DNA of 64,000 nucleotides from DB1 sp049323655 (lineage in GTDB: Bacteria > Desulfobacterota > Desulfobulbia > Desulfobulbales > SURF-16): contig JBMONO010000020.1 in assembly GCA_049323655.1 (NCBI GenBank), positions 23,859 to 87,858 of the forward strand, given 5' to 3'. Shown here piece after piece: positions 53,954 through 62,747 of this stretch. Both the position numbers and the translations under genes were made by a program. The notes below the pieces were generated by a model. That model searched no databases, was not told the origin of the DNA, and was given only the letters and a program-made list of their open reading frames with translations. Positions within the stretch are counted from its first letter, which is position 1. Each line of letters begins with the position of its first letter.

Positions 53954-54160
53954 TCATCGGCGGTTCAGGTTGCACTGGCGGACCTGATCCAGGGCGATGT
54001 CGAGGGTGCGGAAAAAGGTGAGGGCCTCCCGGTCCTCGTCGTTCTGCTCCAGCCGGTCGCCATAGAGGGCGACCAGCCGGGTCAAAGTCTGCATGACCTC
54101 GTCATCGGCCAGTGCGCCGATCTCCTCCCAGTAATCAATGGCGTTTTTGGCAGCTGTCAC
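53954..54160 (-). CDS. Small acidic hypothetical protein
   Basis: A 68-residue, mostly helical, acidic protein starting MTAAKNAIDYWEEIGALADD. Its ATG overlaps the stop of the upstream metallo-hydrolase gene by 4 bp (ATGA), supporting real translation. I do not recognise a family; it may act with the hydrolase. Confidence 0.6.
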   Translation of the reverse strand: MTAAKNAIDYWEEIGALADDEVMQTLTRLVALYGDRLEQNDEDREALTFFRTLDIALDQVRQCNLNRR

Positions 54161-54900
54161 GGCATCCTCCGGATCCGCACCTCGATATCGCCGGCCTCAT
54201 TGAGCAGCTCGACCAGTTGCGCCGTGTCGGTCTCACCGTAGTGGTAGGGATACAGGACCCGGGGCCGGAAGGTCAGGGCCGCGTCGGCCACCATCTCCGG
54301 GGTCATGGTATAGGGCAGGTTCATCGGCAGAAAGGCGTAGTCGATTTTTTTCAGGGCCTTCATCTCCGGGGTGTTTTCCGTGTCGCCGGCAATGTAGATG
54401 CGGGTGTCGCCGAAGGTCAGGACATAGCCGTTGCCCTCGCCTTTCGGATGAAAGGGCTCGCCGCTGTCGCGCCTGTGGACGATGTTGTAGGCCGGTACCG
54501 CCTCCACCCCGATGCCCAGAACTTTTCGGTTGTCACCGTTGGCCATCACCGTGCCGCCGCCGACCTGGCGGGCGCAGAGTTCGGTGAGGAGCAGTTCGGT
54601 CTTGTCGTCGCGGACCAGGGCCAGGGCGCTTTCGTCGAGATGGTCCTGATGATGGTGGGTAAGCAGGATGAGGTCCGCCCTGGGCAGCTCCCGGTAGTCC
54701 GCCACCTTGGCGTAGGGATCGACATGGATGATGCGGTTGTTGAAGCGCAGCATCAGCGAACCATGACCGATAAAGGTGATTTCCACCGCACCGGCCGAGG
54801 TGGGGATGATGTCCTTCTCAAGCCCGCCTTGCCCGAGGGCGGCGGGGATAAGGCCCGCCCAGCACAGCAGGGCGGCAATACAGGCGGTCAGCTCTTTCAT
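54157..54900 (-). CDS. Exported metallo-beta-lactamase-fold hydrolase
   Basis: A 247-residue UlaG-like MBL-fold protein with a signal peptide (LTACIAALLCWAGLIPAALG). The metal site is in LTHHHQDHLDESA and YIAGDTENTPEM; the C-terminal PYHYGETD supplies a late histidine. The substrate is unknown; such proteins hydrolyse phosphodiesters, lactones or N-acyl lipids. It is co-translated with the small protein downstream, and ChaN lies upstream in the same direction. Confidence 0.87.
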   Translation of the reverse strand: MKELTACIAALLCWAGLIPAALGQGGLEKDIIPTSAGAVEITFIGHGSLMLRFNNRIIHVDPYAKVADYRELPRADLILLTHHHQDHLDESALALVRDDKTELLLTELCARQVGGGTVMANGDNRKVLGIGVEAVPAYNIVHRRDSGEPFHPKGEGNGYVLTFGDTRIYIAGDTENTPEMKALKKIDYAFLPMNLPYTMTPEMVADAALTFRPRVLYPYHYGETDTAQLVELLNEAGDIEVRIRRMP

Positions 54901-54958
54901 CTCTCATTTCTCCTTCTTGCAGAGTGGTTCGGACTGACATGACCGATGTCCGTCCTTG

Positions 54959-55837
54959 TCAGGGCAGCAACCAGCCGTCATCGCCGGCGTCGAGCCAGAG
55001 AAAATCGGCATCCGCCGCCGTTGCGCTGTCGCGGTCGATGCGGCCTCGCACCTCCGGCAACACCACCCGATAGCTGATCTCGGCGTGCTGGCTGATCTGA
55101 TGGGGAATGCCGTATTTCCAGGAATGGCCGCTGCCGGCCAGGACGACGACCTGGGTTTCGGGATTTTTTTCAAGAAATTGCAGGAGATTGCGGGCCATGG
55201 CCGCATCCCAGAGCAGTTGCGCCTCGCAGAAGTGGGTGAAGTCCCTGTCGCCATGGCCGTGGCCGCCCAGGGCGCGGCGAATGAAGTTTTCATAGGCGGG
55301 ATCGACCCGGCAGACAATGCCGTGCAGGCCGCGGCGCTGTTCTGCGTTGAGGCTGGCAAAGCCGTGCCGCGCCACCTGACGGGTCAGATCGCGGGAGATG
55401 TTGAGGCCGAGCAGGGGCACGCCCCGGTCGTGAGCCAGGAGAAAGATCGGCCGGTAGGTCGGCCACATGCTCCAGTTGCGGGCATAAAGGGGCTGAAAGT
55501 CGGCTTCCGTCAAGTCGCCGGCCACCCATTTGTCGAGGGCCCACTGAAAGTCGGCCTGGAACATCTCCAGACCGACGGCAAGGGCGTTGCGCTCCGGCGC
55601 GCGTTCCTTCAGCGCCCGGATGATGGCCGCCTGCATGGCATGATGGCCGTCATGGTCGTGGTTCTCGCCGACAAAAACGAGCTGGACCTCTTGCAGCGCG
55701 GCAATGAAGTCGGTCGCGGCGACCTCCTGTCCCCTGGCCAGATCGCGGATATGCGGATGGCCGCCGGCGGGAATGCTCAGGCAGAAAAAAAGAAAAGGGA
55801 AGGCCAGCAGGGCGAGGACGGGCAAGCGCATGGGCAT
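54959..55837 (-). CDS. ChaN-family exported protein
   Basis: A 292-residue protein with a signal peptide (MRLPVLALLAFPFLFFCLSI) and the DUF399/ChaN fold: LVFVGENHDHDGHHAMQAAI, VGLEMFQADFQWALDKW, LGLNISRDLTRQVARHG, and VVVLAGSGHSWKYGIP. ChaN binds haem and is implicated in iron uptake; histidine clusters (GGHGHGDRDFTHF) fit metal or haem binding. A lipobox is not obvious. ATG 55837 follows AGGAAACC; ATG 55831 is equally possible. Confidence 0.82.
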   Translation of the reverse strand: MPMRLPVLALLAFPFLFFCLSIPAGGHPHIRDLARGQEVAATDFIAALQEVQLVFVGENHDHDGHHAMQAAIIRALKERAPERNALAVGLEMFQADFQWALDKWVAGDLTEADFQPLYARNWSMWPTYRPIFLLAHDRGVPLLGLNISRDLTRQVARHGFASLNAEQRRGLHGIVCRVDPAYENFIRRALGGHGHGDRDFTHFCEAQLLWDAAMARNLLQFLEKNPETQVVVLAGSGHSWKYGIPHQISQHAEISYRVVLPEVRGRIDRDSATAADADFLWLDAGDDGWLLP

Positions 55838-56222
55838 GGTTTCCTGGGCATGGTATTGACGGGCGGCACCCGTCAATACCATAGCCTACTCCCTCGGAGA
55901 AGGCAAGACCATGGCTGGGAACTGTCGCCCTGGGGCCTTCTTTTTTTCAGGGGGATTTTTTTTGCTTGCCGGCAACAAACTCGTGTATCATGATCTGGCA
56001 AGTACATACAGGATGTGGAGGGTTGGGCAAATGGACGGCCTCCCGGCAAGATTTTTGCCCGCCGGCTGCATTGCGAATGCAGGGAGGCTTGCTGATATCA
56101 TGGGAAACGGTATGATCACCGAAATTTTTTTGGCAAAGCGCATCGAAAAAGAACGCAACGCACAGTAACTCCGTAAGTTGCCTGCCGCTCAACTCCGCCC
56201 TGTTCCCCGCCAAAAAAATCCG
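55838..56222. other. Intergenic region with no gene seen
   Basis: About 385 bp containing T-rich runs. An open plus-strand stretch at 55911-56168 has no ribosome site or recognisable sequence, and an opposing one is equally unsupported. Confidence 0.4.
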
Positions 56223-56594
56223 TTACAACCCAACGACCCCGCCAATTTCTCTGGCCAGCCACTGTTTCAGTCTGTCATTGAGGCGATGGACCGTCCCGCC
56301 CGGCCGGTAGCCGTCTTCAGCACAGGCCTCATGAAAGAGATCGGTCGGCACCGGGATCTTGGCAATTTCGACGGCTTCTTTCATGCTGCGCCGGATCAGG
56401 GTCGCCTGCGGTGGTGTTTCCCAGTCAAAGAGAACAAAATAGATCGACTGGTCATTGCCGCTGACAAAATCATTGCCGCGGGTCCAGCCCGCTCCCCATT
56501 CGAGATACATATCCACCGCTTTTTCCGGAGTCATATGCCAGTCCACCGCATTGATAATTTCCCGATCTTTTTTCAACTCATCCATGGTCATCAT
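56223..56594 (-). CDS. DVU0772-like hypothetical protein
   Basis: A 123-residue cytoplasmic protein. The segment VDWHMTPEKAVDMYLEWGAGW recalls the DVU0772 family of sulfate reducers, small proteins of unknown function; that assignment is from memory of the motif and is moderate at best. The rest is NDQSIYFVLFDWETPPQATLI and a helical C-terminus. Three nearby ATGs (MMTM) leave the exact start open. The gene stands alone. Confidence 0.7.
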   Translation of the reverse strand: MMTMDELKKDREIINAVDWHMTPEKAVDMYLEWGAGWTRGNDFVSGNDQSIYFVLFDWETPPQATLIRRSMKEAVEIAKIPVPTDLFHEACAEDGYRPGGTVHRLNDRLKQWLAREIGGVVGL

Positions 56595-56834
56595 AGTCCA
56601 CCCCCGGCAGGAAAAGGTTTCAGCTTCCGTAATCAGTGCCGACCCAGCGCGAGAAAAAGCCTCCCGTCGCTGCGTCTCTCTGTTTTCAATCTACCGCAGG
56701 AGATCGGAACAGTCCTTGACTTAAGTCAATCGGGGGGGTTATCGCGTCCACAAGAGGGGAGGCGGCCAAAGGAGATTTGGGGGGATTCAGGTCAGGGGGA
56801 GGTGTGATCAGGTCGTGGTGAATCATATCAGGCG
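56595..56834. other. Intergenic region with no gene seen
   Basis: Open sequence between the DVU0772-like gene and a GC-rich hairpin. I see no gene or clear promoter in it. Confidence 0.4.
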
Positions 56835-56860
56835 CCGGGGCGGACGGGCCTCCGCCCCGG
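56835..56860. terminator. GC-rich hairpin, possible terminator
   Basis: CCGGGGCGGA (56835-56844) and TCCGCCCCGG (56851-56860) form a perfect 10-bp stem. A TTTGTTG follows on the plus strand only, so it would terminate rightward transcription poorly. It lies 85 bp downstream of the Tim44-domain gene, and a similar stem follows the subtilase gene. Confidence 0.5.
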
Positions 56861-56945
56861 TTTGTTGATTGGCGTTACTGGCCGGCAACACCGGTGCAAT
56901 CGGTGCCGCGGCGTTTATTCGGGAAAAACGGCGGGAGAGTCATCC

Positions 56946-57845
56946 TCAGCCGTTCACCTCCCGGATCCCTTCCAGGCGCCAGTTTTCGGTGCCCGCGGGC
57001 CGCGCCCAGGTCCAGGCCTCGGCAAACTTGACCGGCTGGGTCATGCTGCCGGCAATGAGCTCGCCGCTCGTATCATTCACCGTGTAGTCGAGCAGGTTGG
57101 CGGTAAAGAGGATGGTGACAAAGTCCTCGTTCTGCTGCTTGCCGGCGTCGATGATCTCCACGGTGCGGATGGAGATGTTTTCGAGTTTGTTGATCTCGCC
57201 CTTCTCGCGCATTTCCTCGAAATGGCCCTCGTACTGGGCGGCCAACTCGTCACCCAGGAGGTGGCGGTAGGAGGAGAGATCGCGCCGCATCCAGCCAGCC
57301 TGGATCTGAAAGAAGACGTCGGAGGCCACCTCGACGAAATGTTTTTCATCAAAGCCGGGATCGGTCTGCCGGATCATCGCCAGTCCCTGGGCCTTTCTGT
57401 CGTGCCCGGCAACCGTGTCGGTGGCGGAGGAGGAAAAACCACCAAAGCCGGCCGGCGGCGGTGGCGGCTGATAGCCTGCCATCCCGGCCGAGGCCGGCTT
57501 GCCGGCAAAGCGGCGGTATAGGAAATAGCCGCCGACCGCAAGCAGGATGAGCGGCAGAATGCCGAATCCGGAGCCGCCCATGCCGAACAGGCTGCCGAAA
57601 AGCATGGCGCCGACGGCGCCGCCCAGCAGGCCGCCGGCCAAAGCCTTGCCGAATCCGGGCTTTTTGTCCATTGTCGCCTGTTGGGTTGTTGTCGGTGTTT
57701 TCTGGACCGGCGCGCTGCGGGTGAAACTGCGGCCGCCGGAGCGGGAGCGGGCGTCGGCGTAATCGGTGCTGATGCCGCCCTCGATCAGCATCAGGCCAAG
57801 AAAGAGAAGGAAAAAGGATGTTAGTCGGTTCATGGTGGTCAGCAT
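56946..57845 (-). CDS. Tim44-like domain membrane protein
   Basis: A 299-residue protein: a hydrophobic N-terminus (LTSFFLLFLGLMLIEGGIST), a Ser/Arg-rich region, a glycine-rich hydrophobic segment (ALAGGLLGGAVGAMLFGSLF), a second helix (GILPLILLAVGGYFLYRRFA), a proline-rich linker and a C-terminal Tim44-like domain (about 155-299; FDEKHFVEVASDVFFQIQAG). Bacterial members are of unknown function. GAGGACGCC precedes the ATG; it appears monocistronic. Confidence 0.85.
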   Translation of the reverse strand: MLTTMNRLTSFFLLFLGLMLIEGGISTDYADARSRSGGRSFTRSAPVQKTPTTTQQATMDKKPGFGKALAGGLLGGAVGAMLFGSLFGMGGSGFGILPLILLAVGGYFLYRRFAGKPASAGMAGYQPPPPPAGFGGFSSSATDTVAGHDRKAQGLAMIRQTDPGFDEKHFVEVASDVFFQIQAGWMRRDLSSYRHLLGDELAAQYEGHFEEMREKGEINKLENISIRTVEIIDAGKQQNEDFVTILFTANLLDYTVNDTSGELIAGSMTQPVKFAEAWTWARPAGTENWRLEGIREVNG

Positions 57846-58160
57846 GGCGTCCTCGTTGAGCGGTTAATAAGAGAGTGTCGGGCAGCAAATGCGGCAGGAT
57901 GACGAGCGGCGTACAGTGTTGACTGCTTTACTATAGCCGTATCGACCGCTTTGGCAAGAAAAAGATCGGCTTTTTCGGCGCAAACAGGCGAAAATCCAGC
58001 CTTTGCATATTGGGTCAGGACTTGTTCTGTCGTATTCTGGAAGGAGCGGACGTTTGCTCCGCCCTGGGTTGCCAGCCTGGGTTGCCAGGCTCAGGTGCGA
58101 GGGAAGGAAGTGATGCGGCCGGGCATTCGTGCCGTCGAGATTGATGAAATCGCAAAAAGG

Positions 58161-58260
58161 TCTTTTTTTACCACAGAGACCACAGAGCGTACAGAGATAA
58201 CTAATTGTAATTAAAGATGTTTTCTCTGCGCTCTCAGTGCGCTCTGTGGTGAAAAAAAGA
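58161..58260. repeat. Imperfect 100-bp inverted repeat with ACCACAGAG words
   Basis: TTTTTTTACCACAGAG (from 58163) pairs with CTCTGTGGTGAAAAAAA (58242-58258), and the inner sequences (CACAGAGCG..., ...GCGCTCTCAG) continue the stem imperfectly. T-runs at both ends allow it to act as a two-way terminator between the Tim44 and alkaline phosphatase genes. The CACAGAG word repeated in tandem is a common intergenic pattern in this group. Confidence 0.6.
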
Positions 58261-58282
58261 CTTTTTACGGGTTTGTCAAAAA

Positions 58283-59494
58283 TTATTTCATGGCATTTTT
58301 CATTACCGTGAAGAGGTCGGTGTTGTCCATGGCCCGGCCGAGGTTGGCGCTGCCCGGCCCCTGGCTCCAGACCACGGTGTCGACCGCGGTGTGATTGGTG
58401 CTGGTCCAGCCCGGGTCGACCTGATCGCCCGGATTGCTCAGAGTGCCGTAAGGGCCGTTGATGGCGTGGCCGCCGGTTTCATGGTCGCCGGCGACAATGA
58501 GCAGGGTGCTGCTGCGACGGGCTGGACTGGCGTTGATCCAGGCCTGCACCGTCTCGACCGCCTCGTTGAAGGCGATCATCTCGCCGAGCTGGTAGGCGGC
58601 GTTATTGTCGTGGTTGGCCCAGTCGATCTGCGAGCCTTCCACCATGAGAAAAAAACCATCCTTGTCCTCTTCGAGAATGTCGAGGGCGACCCTGGTCATT
58701 TCCGGCAGGCGCGGCTCGGTGCTGTCAGGGCTGCGAAGGTATTCCGGGGTAAGACCGGCCGGGTTGAAGAGGCCGAGAATTTTCACGGTGTCATCGCTTG
58801 CCACCGTAGCGTGCATCTCCTGGGCGGTGCTGACAAGCACGTAGCCGTCATCTTGCGCCTGTGCGATGATTCCGGCAACATCCTGGCCCGGGTATTGGGC
58901 GCAGTTGTAAGCGGCATTGCTGCTGTTGGCGCCGATGTTGCCGCCGAGCAACACATCGACGCTGCTTTCCTGGACAAGCTGGCGGCCGATTTCCGCCTCG
59001 CAGTTGCGGTGATTGACATGGGCGGCAAAGGCGGCCGGGGTGGCGTGGGTGATGGTTGAGGTGGCGACCAGGCCGGTGGCCTTGTTCTTCTCCCGGGCCA
59101 GCTCGAGGATCGTCTTGGGAGAATCGACACAGGTGGCGCCTTCAGAATGGCAGGATACCTCGTTGTTGTTGAATTTTTCACCGGTGGCCCAGGCTGAGGC
59201 CGCGGCGGCGGAATCGGTCACCGTGCTGTTGGCGGCATGGGTGGACTGATAGCCGATGACCGGCAGTTTTTCAAAGCTCAACCGATCGCCGTCCGGGCCA
59301 TTGACAAAGATACGGGCCGCAGTGACGTTGGACAGACCCATACCGTCCGGCACCATAAAGATGATGTTGCGGGCCTGGCCGCGTTCCGGGTGACGGTGTT
59401 CCTCTTTCTTGTTGCCGGCGCCGGCCGGGCCGCCGCTCACAATGATGCCTCCCGTCACTGCCACCACTGCAACCTGCATGAACTTTTTTTTCAT
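58283..59494 (-). CDS. Exported alkaline phosphatase
   Basis: A 403-residue PhoA-superfamily enzyme with a signal peptide (MQVAVVAVTGGIIVSGGPAG). The metal and nucleophile motifs are present: MVPDGMGLSN, the serine nucleophile in TVTDSAAAASAWATG, VEGSQIDWANHDNN and VAGDHETGGHA. The positions match PhoA-type enzymes with two Zn and one Mg. The Cys residues CHSEGATC could form a disulphide. It acts in the periplasm or outside the cell. No phosphate-regulon operator was identified upstream. Confidence 0.93.
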   Translation of the reverse strand: MKKKFMQVAVVAVTGGIIVSGGPAGAGNKKEEHRHPERGQARNIIFMVPDGMGLSNVTAARIFVNGPDGDRLSFEKLPVIGYQSTHAANSTVTDSAAAASAWATGEKFNNNEVSCHSEGATCVDSPKTILELAREKNKATGLVATSTITHATPAAFAAHVNHRNCEAEIGRQLVQESSVDVLLGGNIGANSSNAAYNCAQYPGQDVAGIIAQAQDDGYVLVSTAQEMHATVASDDTVKILGLFNPAGLTPEYLRSPDSTEPRLPEMTRVALDILEEDKDGFFLMVEGSQIDWANHDNNAAYQLGEMIAFNEAVETVQAWINASPARRSSTLLIVAGDHETGGHAINGPYGTLSNPGDQVDPGWTSTNHTAVDTVVWSQGPGSANLGRAMDNTDLFTVMKNAMK

Positions 59495-59648
59495 AATCTG
59501 ATCCTCCGTAAAGAGTTGAAAAATGACGGCGCACGGGCCGTTGGTTGCGATGCTGGCCTTACTTTGGCGGAACTTTGTTGGATCGGGATTAAAAAAGAAT
59601 GAAAGTTTGATTAGCCGGCGGCAGCGGGGGGCCTGTCTTGCATTCGGT

Positions 59649-59674
59649 CCGGGGCGAACAGGCGTCCGCCCCGG
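59649..59674. repeat. GC-rich hairpin after the subtilase gene
   Basis: CCGGGGCG (59649-59656) pairs with CGCCCCGG (59667-59674), 14 bp after the stop of the leftward protease gene. It resembles the stem at 56835-56860. No T-run follows in the direction of the gene. Confidence 0.5.
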
Positions 59675-59687
59675 ATTGCCATTCCAG

Positions 59688-61190
59688 TTACTGGTCGATC
59701 AGGCCGTCGCAGTCGTTGTCGATGCCGTCGCGGCCCCAGCGGCCGACCGTGTCGGTGCGGCCGGGATTGACAAAGCGGTTGGTGTCGTCGCAGTCGCCGT
59801 CACAGGTGGACCAGCCGTCACCGTCGCTGTCAGGACACAGGGGGCAACCTTCGTCAACGCTGCCGTCGCAGTTATTGTCGATACCGTCGCAGAGTTCCGC
59901 TGCCCCGGGAAAGACGGTGGGGTTGTTATCCAGGCAGTCGCCGTCGCAGGTGGTCCAGCCGTCACTGTCGCCGTCAAGGCAGACGGTGTCCGGATTGAGT
60001 GCGGCATGGACTTGCAGCAGGCCGTGGCCGTAAGCGCTGTCCCAGCCGGTTGGGCCGAGGTCGAGAGCGCTTTCGGTCAGGGCGGTAAGTACCTCGGCCG
60101 GAGTGATGCCGGGATTGGCGGCATAGAGCATGGCCGCCGCCGCCGCCACATGAGGAGTGGCCATGGAGGTTCCCATGTAATAAAAATAGTTCCAGTTGTT
60201 GTCGTCAAAGGTCTCCTGGAGGATGCCGTCGCCGCTGGTGGTGTTGCCGCCGCCCGGCGCCACCAGGTCAAGCCCGGTGCCGCCGTTCGAGTAAGAGGCG
60301 ACGGCGCCGGTAATGTCAACCGCACCCACCGCGATGGTGTATGGCGAGATGGCGGGATAACTCACCTGTTTGCTGTAGGCGTCGTTGCCCGAGGCGCAGA
60401 CGATGGTGACCCCGGCGTTGTAGGCCGCGGCCAGCCACGGATCGAGAATCGGGTCGCCGGTGATCTTGAGCTGCGCCTTCCAGCCGAGGCTCATGTTGAT
60501 GACCGAGGCGCCGTTGGCGACGCTCAAGGCGACACCCTCGGCCAGGTCGGCCGAGGTGCCGGCGCCGTTGTCGTCGAGCACCTTGACCGGCATGACGCAG
60601 GCGTCATGGGCCAGGCCGGCGACGCCGATGCCGTTGTCGGTGCTCTGAGCGATGGTGCCGGAGACATGGGTGCCGTGACCGTCGCCGTCGGTGGGGTCGC
60701 TGTCGCTGTTTACGATGTCGCTGCCGGGCAGAATTTCAACACAGCCGATGCCGTCCGGGCCGCCGCTTTTGAGGCCGGTATCAAGCACCGCCACGCTGAC
60801 GCCGGTGCCGGTGGTGATCTCCCAGGCCGCCTCGCTCTGCACCATGGGCAGGTTCCATTGAGAGGCGTAATAGGGATCGTTCGGGGCGGTGAAGGCCTGG
60901 TAGATGAGGTTCAGCCCGCACTTTTTCCCCCTGGCTACAAGCTTTTCGACATGGCGCTGTTCCGCCCCCCGCTCCACCTCGAGGACGAGCAGCCCGGCGT
61001 TGGGCAGAACCTTTTTCACCCTATAGCCGGCCGGCGCCTGTTCCGGAGCCGCGGCCACGACCACCTCGCCGGGCCGGTACATGGCCGGAGAGAGCGGTTG
61101 CACTGCCGCGGCGCCAGACGTTCCGCCATGCATGATCACACCGCTGGCCGCGGCCAGAACACACCATTTTGCCAACATTTTTTTCATCAT
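59688..61190 (-). CDS. Secreted subtilisin-like protease with MopE-type C-terminal repeats
   Basis: A 500-residue S8 protease. A signal peptide (LAKWCVLAAASGVIMHGGTS) and a prodomain (about 35-110; YRPGEVVVAAAPEQ) precede the catalytic domain with Asp in VSVAVLDTGLKSG, His in DGDGHGTHVSGTIAQS, Asn in IVCASGNDAYS and Ser in MGTSMATPHVAAAAAML. The C-terminal 100 residues hold three Cys/Asp-rich units (DGWTTCDGDCLDNNP, LCDGIDNNCDGSVDEGC, DGWSTCDGDCDDTN) like the MopE putative metal-binding motif, ending in DGIDNDCDGLIDQ. Calcium or copper binding at the cell surface is plausible. Confidence 0.9.
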   Translation of the reverse strand: MMKKMLAKWCVLAAASGVIMHGGTSGAAAVQPLSPAMYRPGEVVVAAAPEQAPAGYRVKKVLPNAGLLVLEVERGAEQRHVEKLVARGKKCGLNLIYQAFTAPNDPYYASQWNLPMVQSEAAWEITTGTGVSVAVLDTGLKSGGPDGIGCVEILPGSDIVNSDSDPTDGDGHGTHVSGTIAQSTDNGIGVAGLAHDACVMPVKVLDDNGAGTSADLAEGVALSVANGASVINMSLGWKAQLKITGDPILDPWLAAAYNAGVTIVCASGNDAYSKQVSYPAISPYTIAVGAVDITGAVASYSNGGTGLDLVAPGGGNTTSGDGILQETFDDNNWNYFYYMGTSMATPHVAAAAAMLYAANPGITPAEVLTALTESALDLGPTGWDSAYGHGLLQVHAALNPDTVCLDGDSDGWTTCDGDCLDNNPTVFPGAAELCDGIDNNCDGSVDEGCPLCPDSDGDGWSTCDGDCDDTNRFVNPGRTDTVGRWGRDGIDNDCDGLIDQ

Positions 61191-61446
61191 TTTTCTCCTT
61201 TCAGATCGTTGATGATTCCTCGTTGCCTCCGAACCCGCGACCGCTCCGCTGAGCGGCCGCCATTATGTCGCTTGCGGATTTCAAGAATCACGCCGTTCTC
61301 CGTGGAGAATAATAAAAAGAGAACAGGCCGGGCGTCTCCGCGCGTCATTTCCTCTCTATACAGCACACAGGGGCGCAACGAAACCGCAAAAACATTTCCG
61401 ACTCCTTCCTTGAACTTTGCCGGAAATTCGGATATGTTCACCAGAT

Positions 61447-61603
61447 TCAGGTGCTCTGTTGAGCATAAAAGGGAACCCTGTGCAAATCAGGGGCGGGCCC
61501 GCCGCTGTGACCGGGGACAACCCTCAGGTGAAAGCCACTGTCCGTTGGCAGGGATGGGAAGGCGTGAGGGAAGGATGAACCGGGAGTCAGAAGACCTACC
61601 TGA
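61447..61603 (+). promoter_or_regulatory. Cobalamin riboswitch
   Basis: Contains the conserved blocks in order: AGGTGC at the 5' end, the CGCCGCTGTGACCGGGGA segment, the B12-box-type GCCACTG, GGGAAGGCG, and CCGGGAGTCAGAAGACCTACCTG at the 3' end. It faces a membrane protein gene and cbiK. A strong terminator follows at 61662, so B12 binding should stop transcription. Confidence 0.95.
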
Positions 61604-61661
61604 AGAACGCTGATACTTCGTGGACGGAAGTTTCGGCACGGATCTAGAGGATATTTATGGG

Positions 61662-61708
61662 AAATCCCCCGGATCGAGTTTTTGTGCTCGAACCGGGGGA
61701 TTTTTTTT
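61662..61708 (+). terminator. Riboswitch attenuator terminator
   Basis: AAATCCCCCGG and CCGGGGGATTT with an inner CGAG/CTCG stem and a run of eight T lie between the cobalamin riboswitch and the first gene; this is the expression platform. Confidence 0.92.
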
Positions 61709-61734
61709 GAACACGCGCACCGGCGGACCTGCCG

Positions 61735-62694
61735 ATGGAAGGGCAATTTCTTGTCGAGCTGTGGGCGGAGCTGATCTGGCCGCTGTTGCGGATTGTTTTT
61801 TTGATCTCCGCCGGGTTGGTGGCTGCCAATTTCATTGAGGCCTTGAACTGGGCGGAGCGATTGGCCACGCTTGCCCGGCCCCTTATCCGCTATGGTCGCT
61901 TTTCCGCCGTCACCGGCGCGAGTTTTTCCCTGGCCTTTTTTTCAGGGGTGTCGGCTAATACCATGCTGGCCGAGGCCTATGACCAGGGGAGGATGGGCAA
62001 ACGGGAGCTGGTTCTGGCTAATCTGCTCAACAGCCTGCCCCGCTTTTTTCTCCACCTGCCCACGGTTTTTTTTCTGACCGCGCCACTGATCAAGGGAGCG
62101 GCAGTGGCCTATGTGGCCATCACCTTTTCCGCTGCGTTGTTGTTGACCCTGGCGGTGGTGCTGGCCGGGCGTTTTTTTCTCGGTGGGGGGTGCGGCGCCG
62201 AGGCGGCGCCGGCCGCCGCCTCCTCGCGGACCACGGCGCGGCAGGCCCTGGAGAAGAGTGTCAAACGGTTTCGCAAGAGGATCCGTCATATCCTGCTCTT
62301 CATGGTGCCGGTTTATGTGCTCTTCTTCTTTTTCGGTCGGTTCGGTGTTTTTGCCCGGCTGGAGGAAATGGCGGCCCGATCGTGGCTGCTCGACTGGCTC
62401 AACCCCAAAAGCGTCGGCATCGTCATTTTGCATGTCACCGCCGAATTTTCCGCCGGGGTGGCCGCGGCCGGCGCCCTGCTCGCCGACAACAGTCTCACCC
62501 GGGCCGAGGTGGTGATGGCGCTGCTGGTCGGTAATATTCTCGCCGCTCCCATCCGGGCGGCGCGGCATCAGTTTCCATATTATGTGGGGATTTTTTCGCC
62601 CCGCCTCGCCCTCGAACTGGTCGGGGTGAGCCAGGCGGCGCGTATCGTCTGCCTGGTGCTTGTCGGGCTGGGGTATTATGCGGTGATTGGGTAG
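61735..62694 (+). CDS. Nucleoside-recognition (Gate) domain membrane protein
   Basis: A 319-residue inner-membrane protein with about eight helices. The two halves each carry a Gate-domain-like pattern: ASFSLAFFSGVSANTMLAEA with VLANLLNSLPRFFLHLP, and VILHVTAEFSAGVAAAGALL with VVMALLVGNILAAPIRAARHQ. Control by a cobalamin riboswitch and linkage to secreted CbiK suggest a role in uptake of cobalt, corrin precursor or B12, which is inference. The ATG has only a weak ribosome site. Confidence 0.8.
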   Translation: MEGQFLVELWAELIWPLLRIVFLISAGLVAANFIEALNWAERLATLARPLIRYGRFSAVTGASFSLAFFSGVSANTMLAEAYDQGRMGKRELVLANLLNSLPRFFLHLPTVFFLTAPLIKGAAVAYVAITFSAALLLTLAVVLAGRFFLGGGCGAEAAPAAASSRTTARQALEKSVKRFRKRIRHILLFMVPVYVLFFFFGRFGVFARLEEMAARSWLLDWLNPKSVGIVILHVTAEFSAGVAAAGALLADNSLTRAEVVMALLVGNILAAPIRAARHQFPYYVGIFSPRLALELVGVSQAARIVCLVLVGLGYYAVIG

Positions 62695-62747
62695 GTGATG
62701 GGGAGGGATTTAGGAGTTTAGGAATTTAGGAGTTGAGGAGGAGCGGA

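Noticed and set aside
59523..61613. A 696-codon plus-strand open frame opposite the subtilase
   Set aside because: Low-complexity Val/Ala/Gly product, antisense to a protease with a complete catalytic triad, and it runs into the riboswitch.
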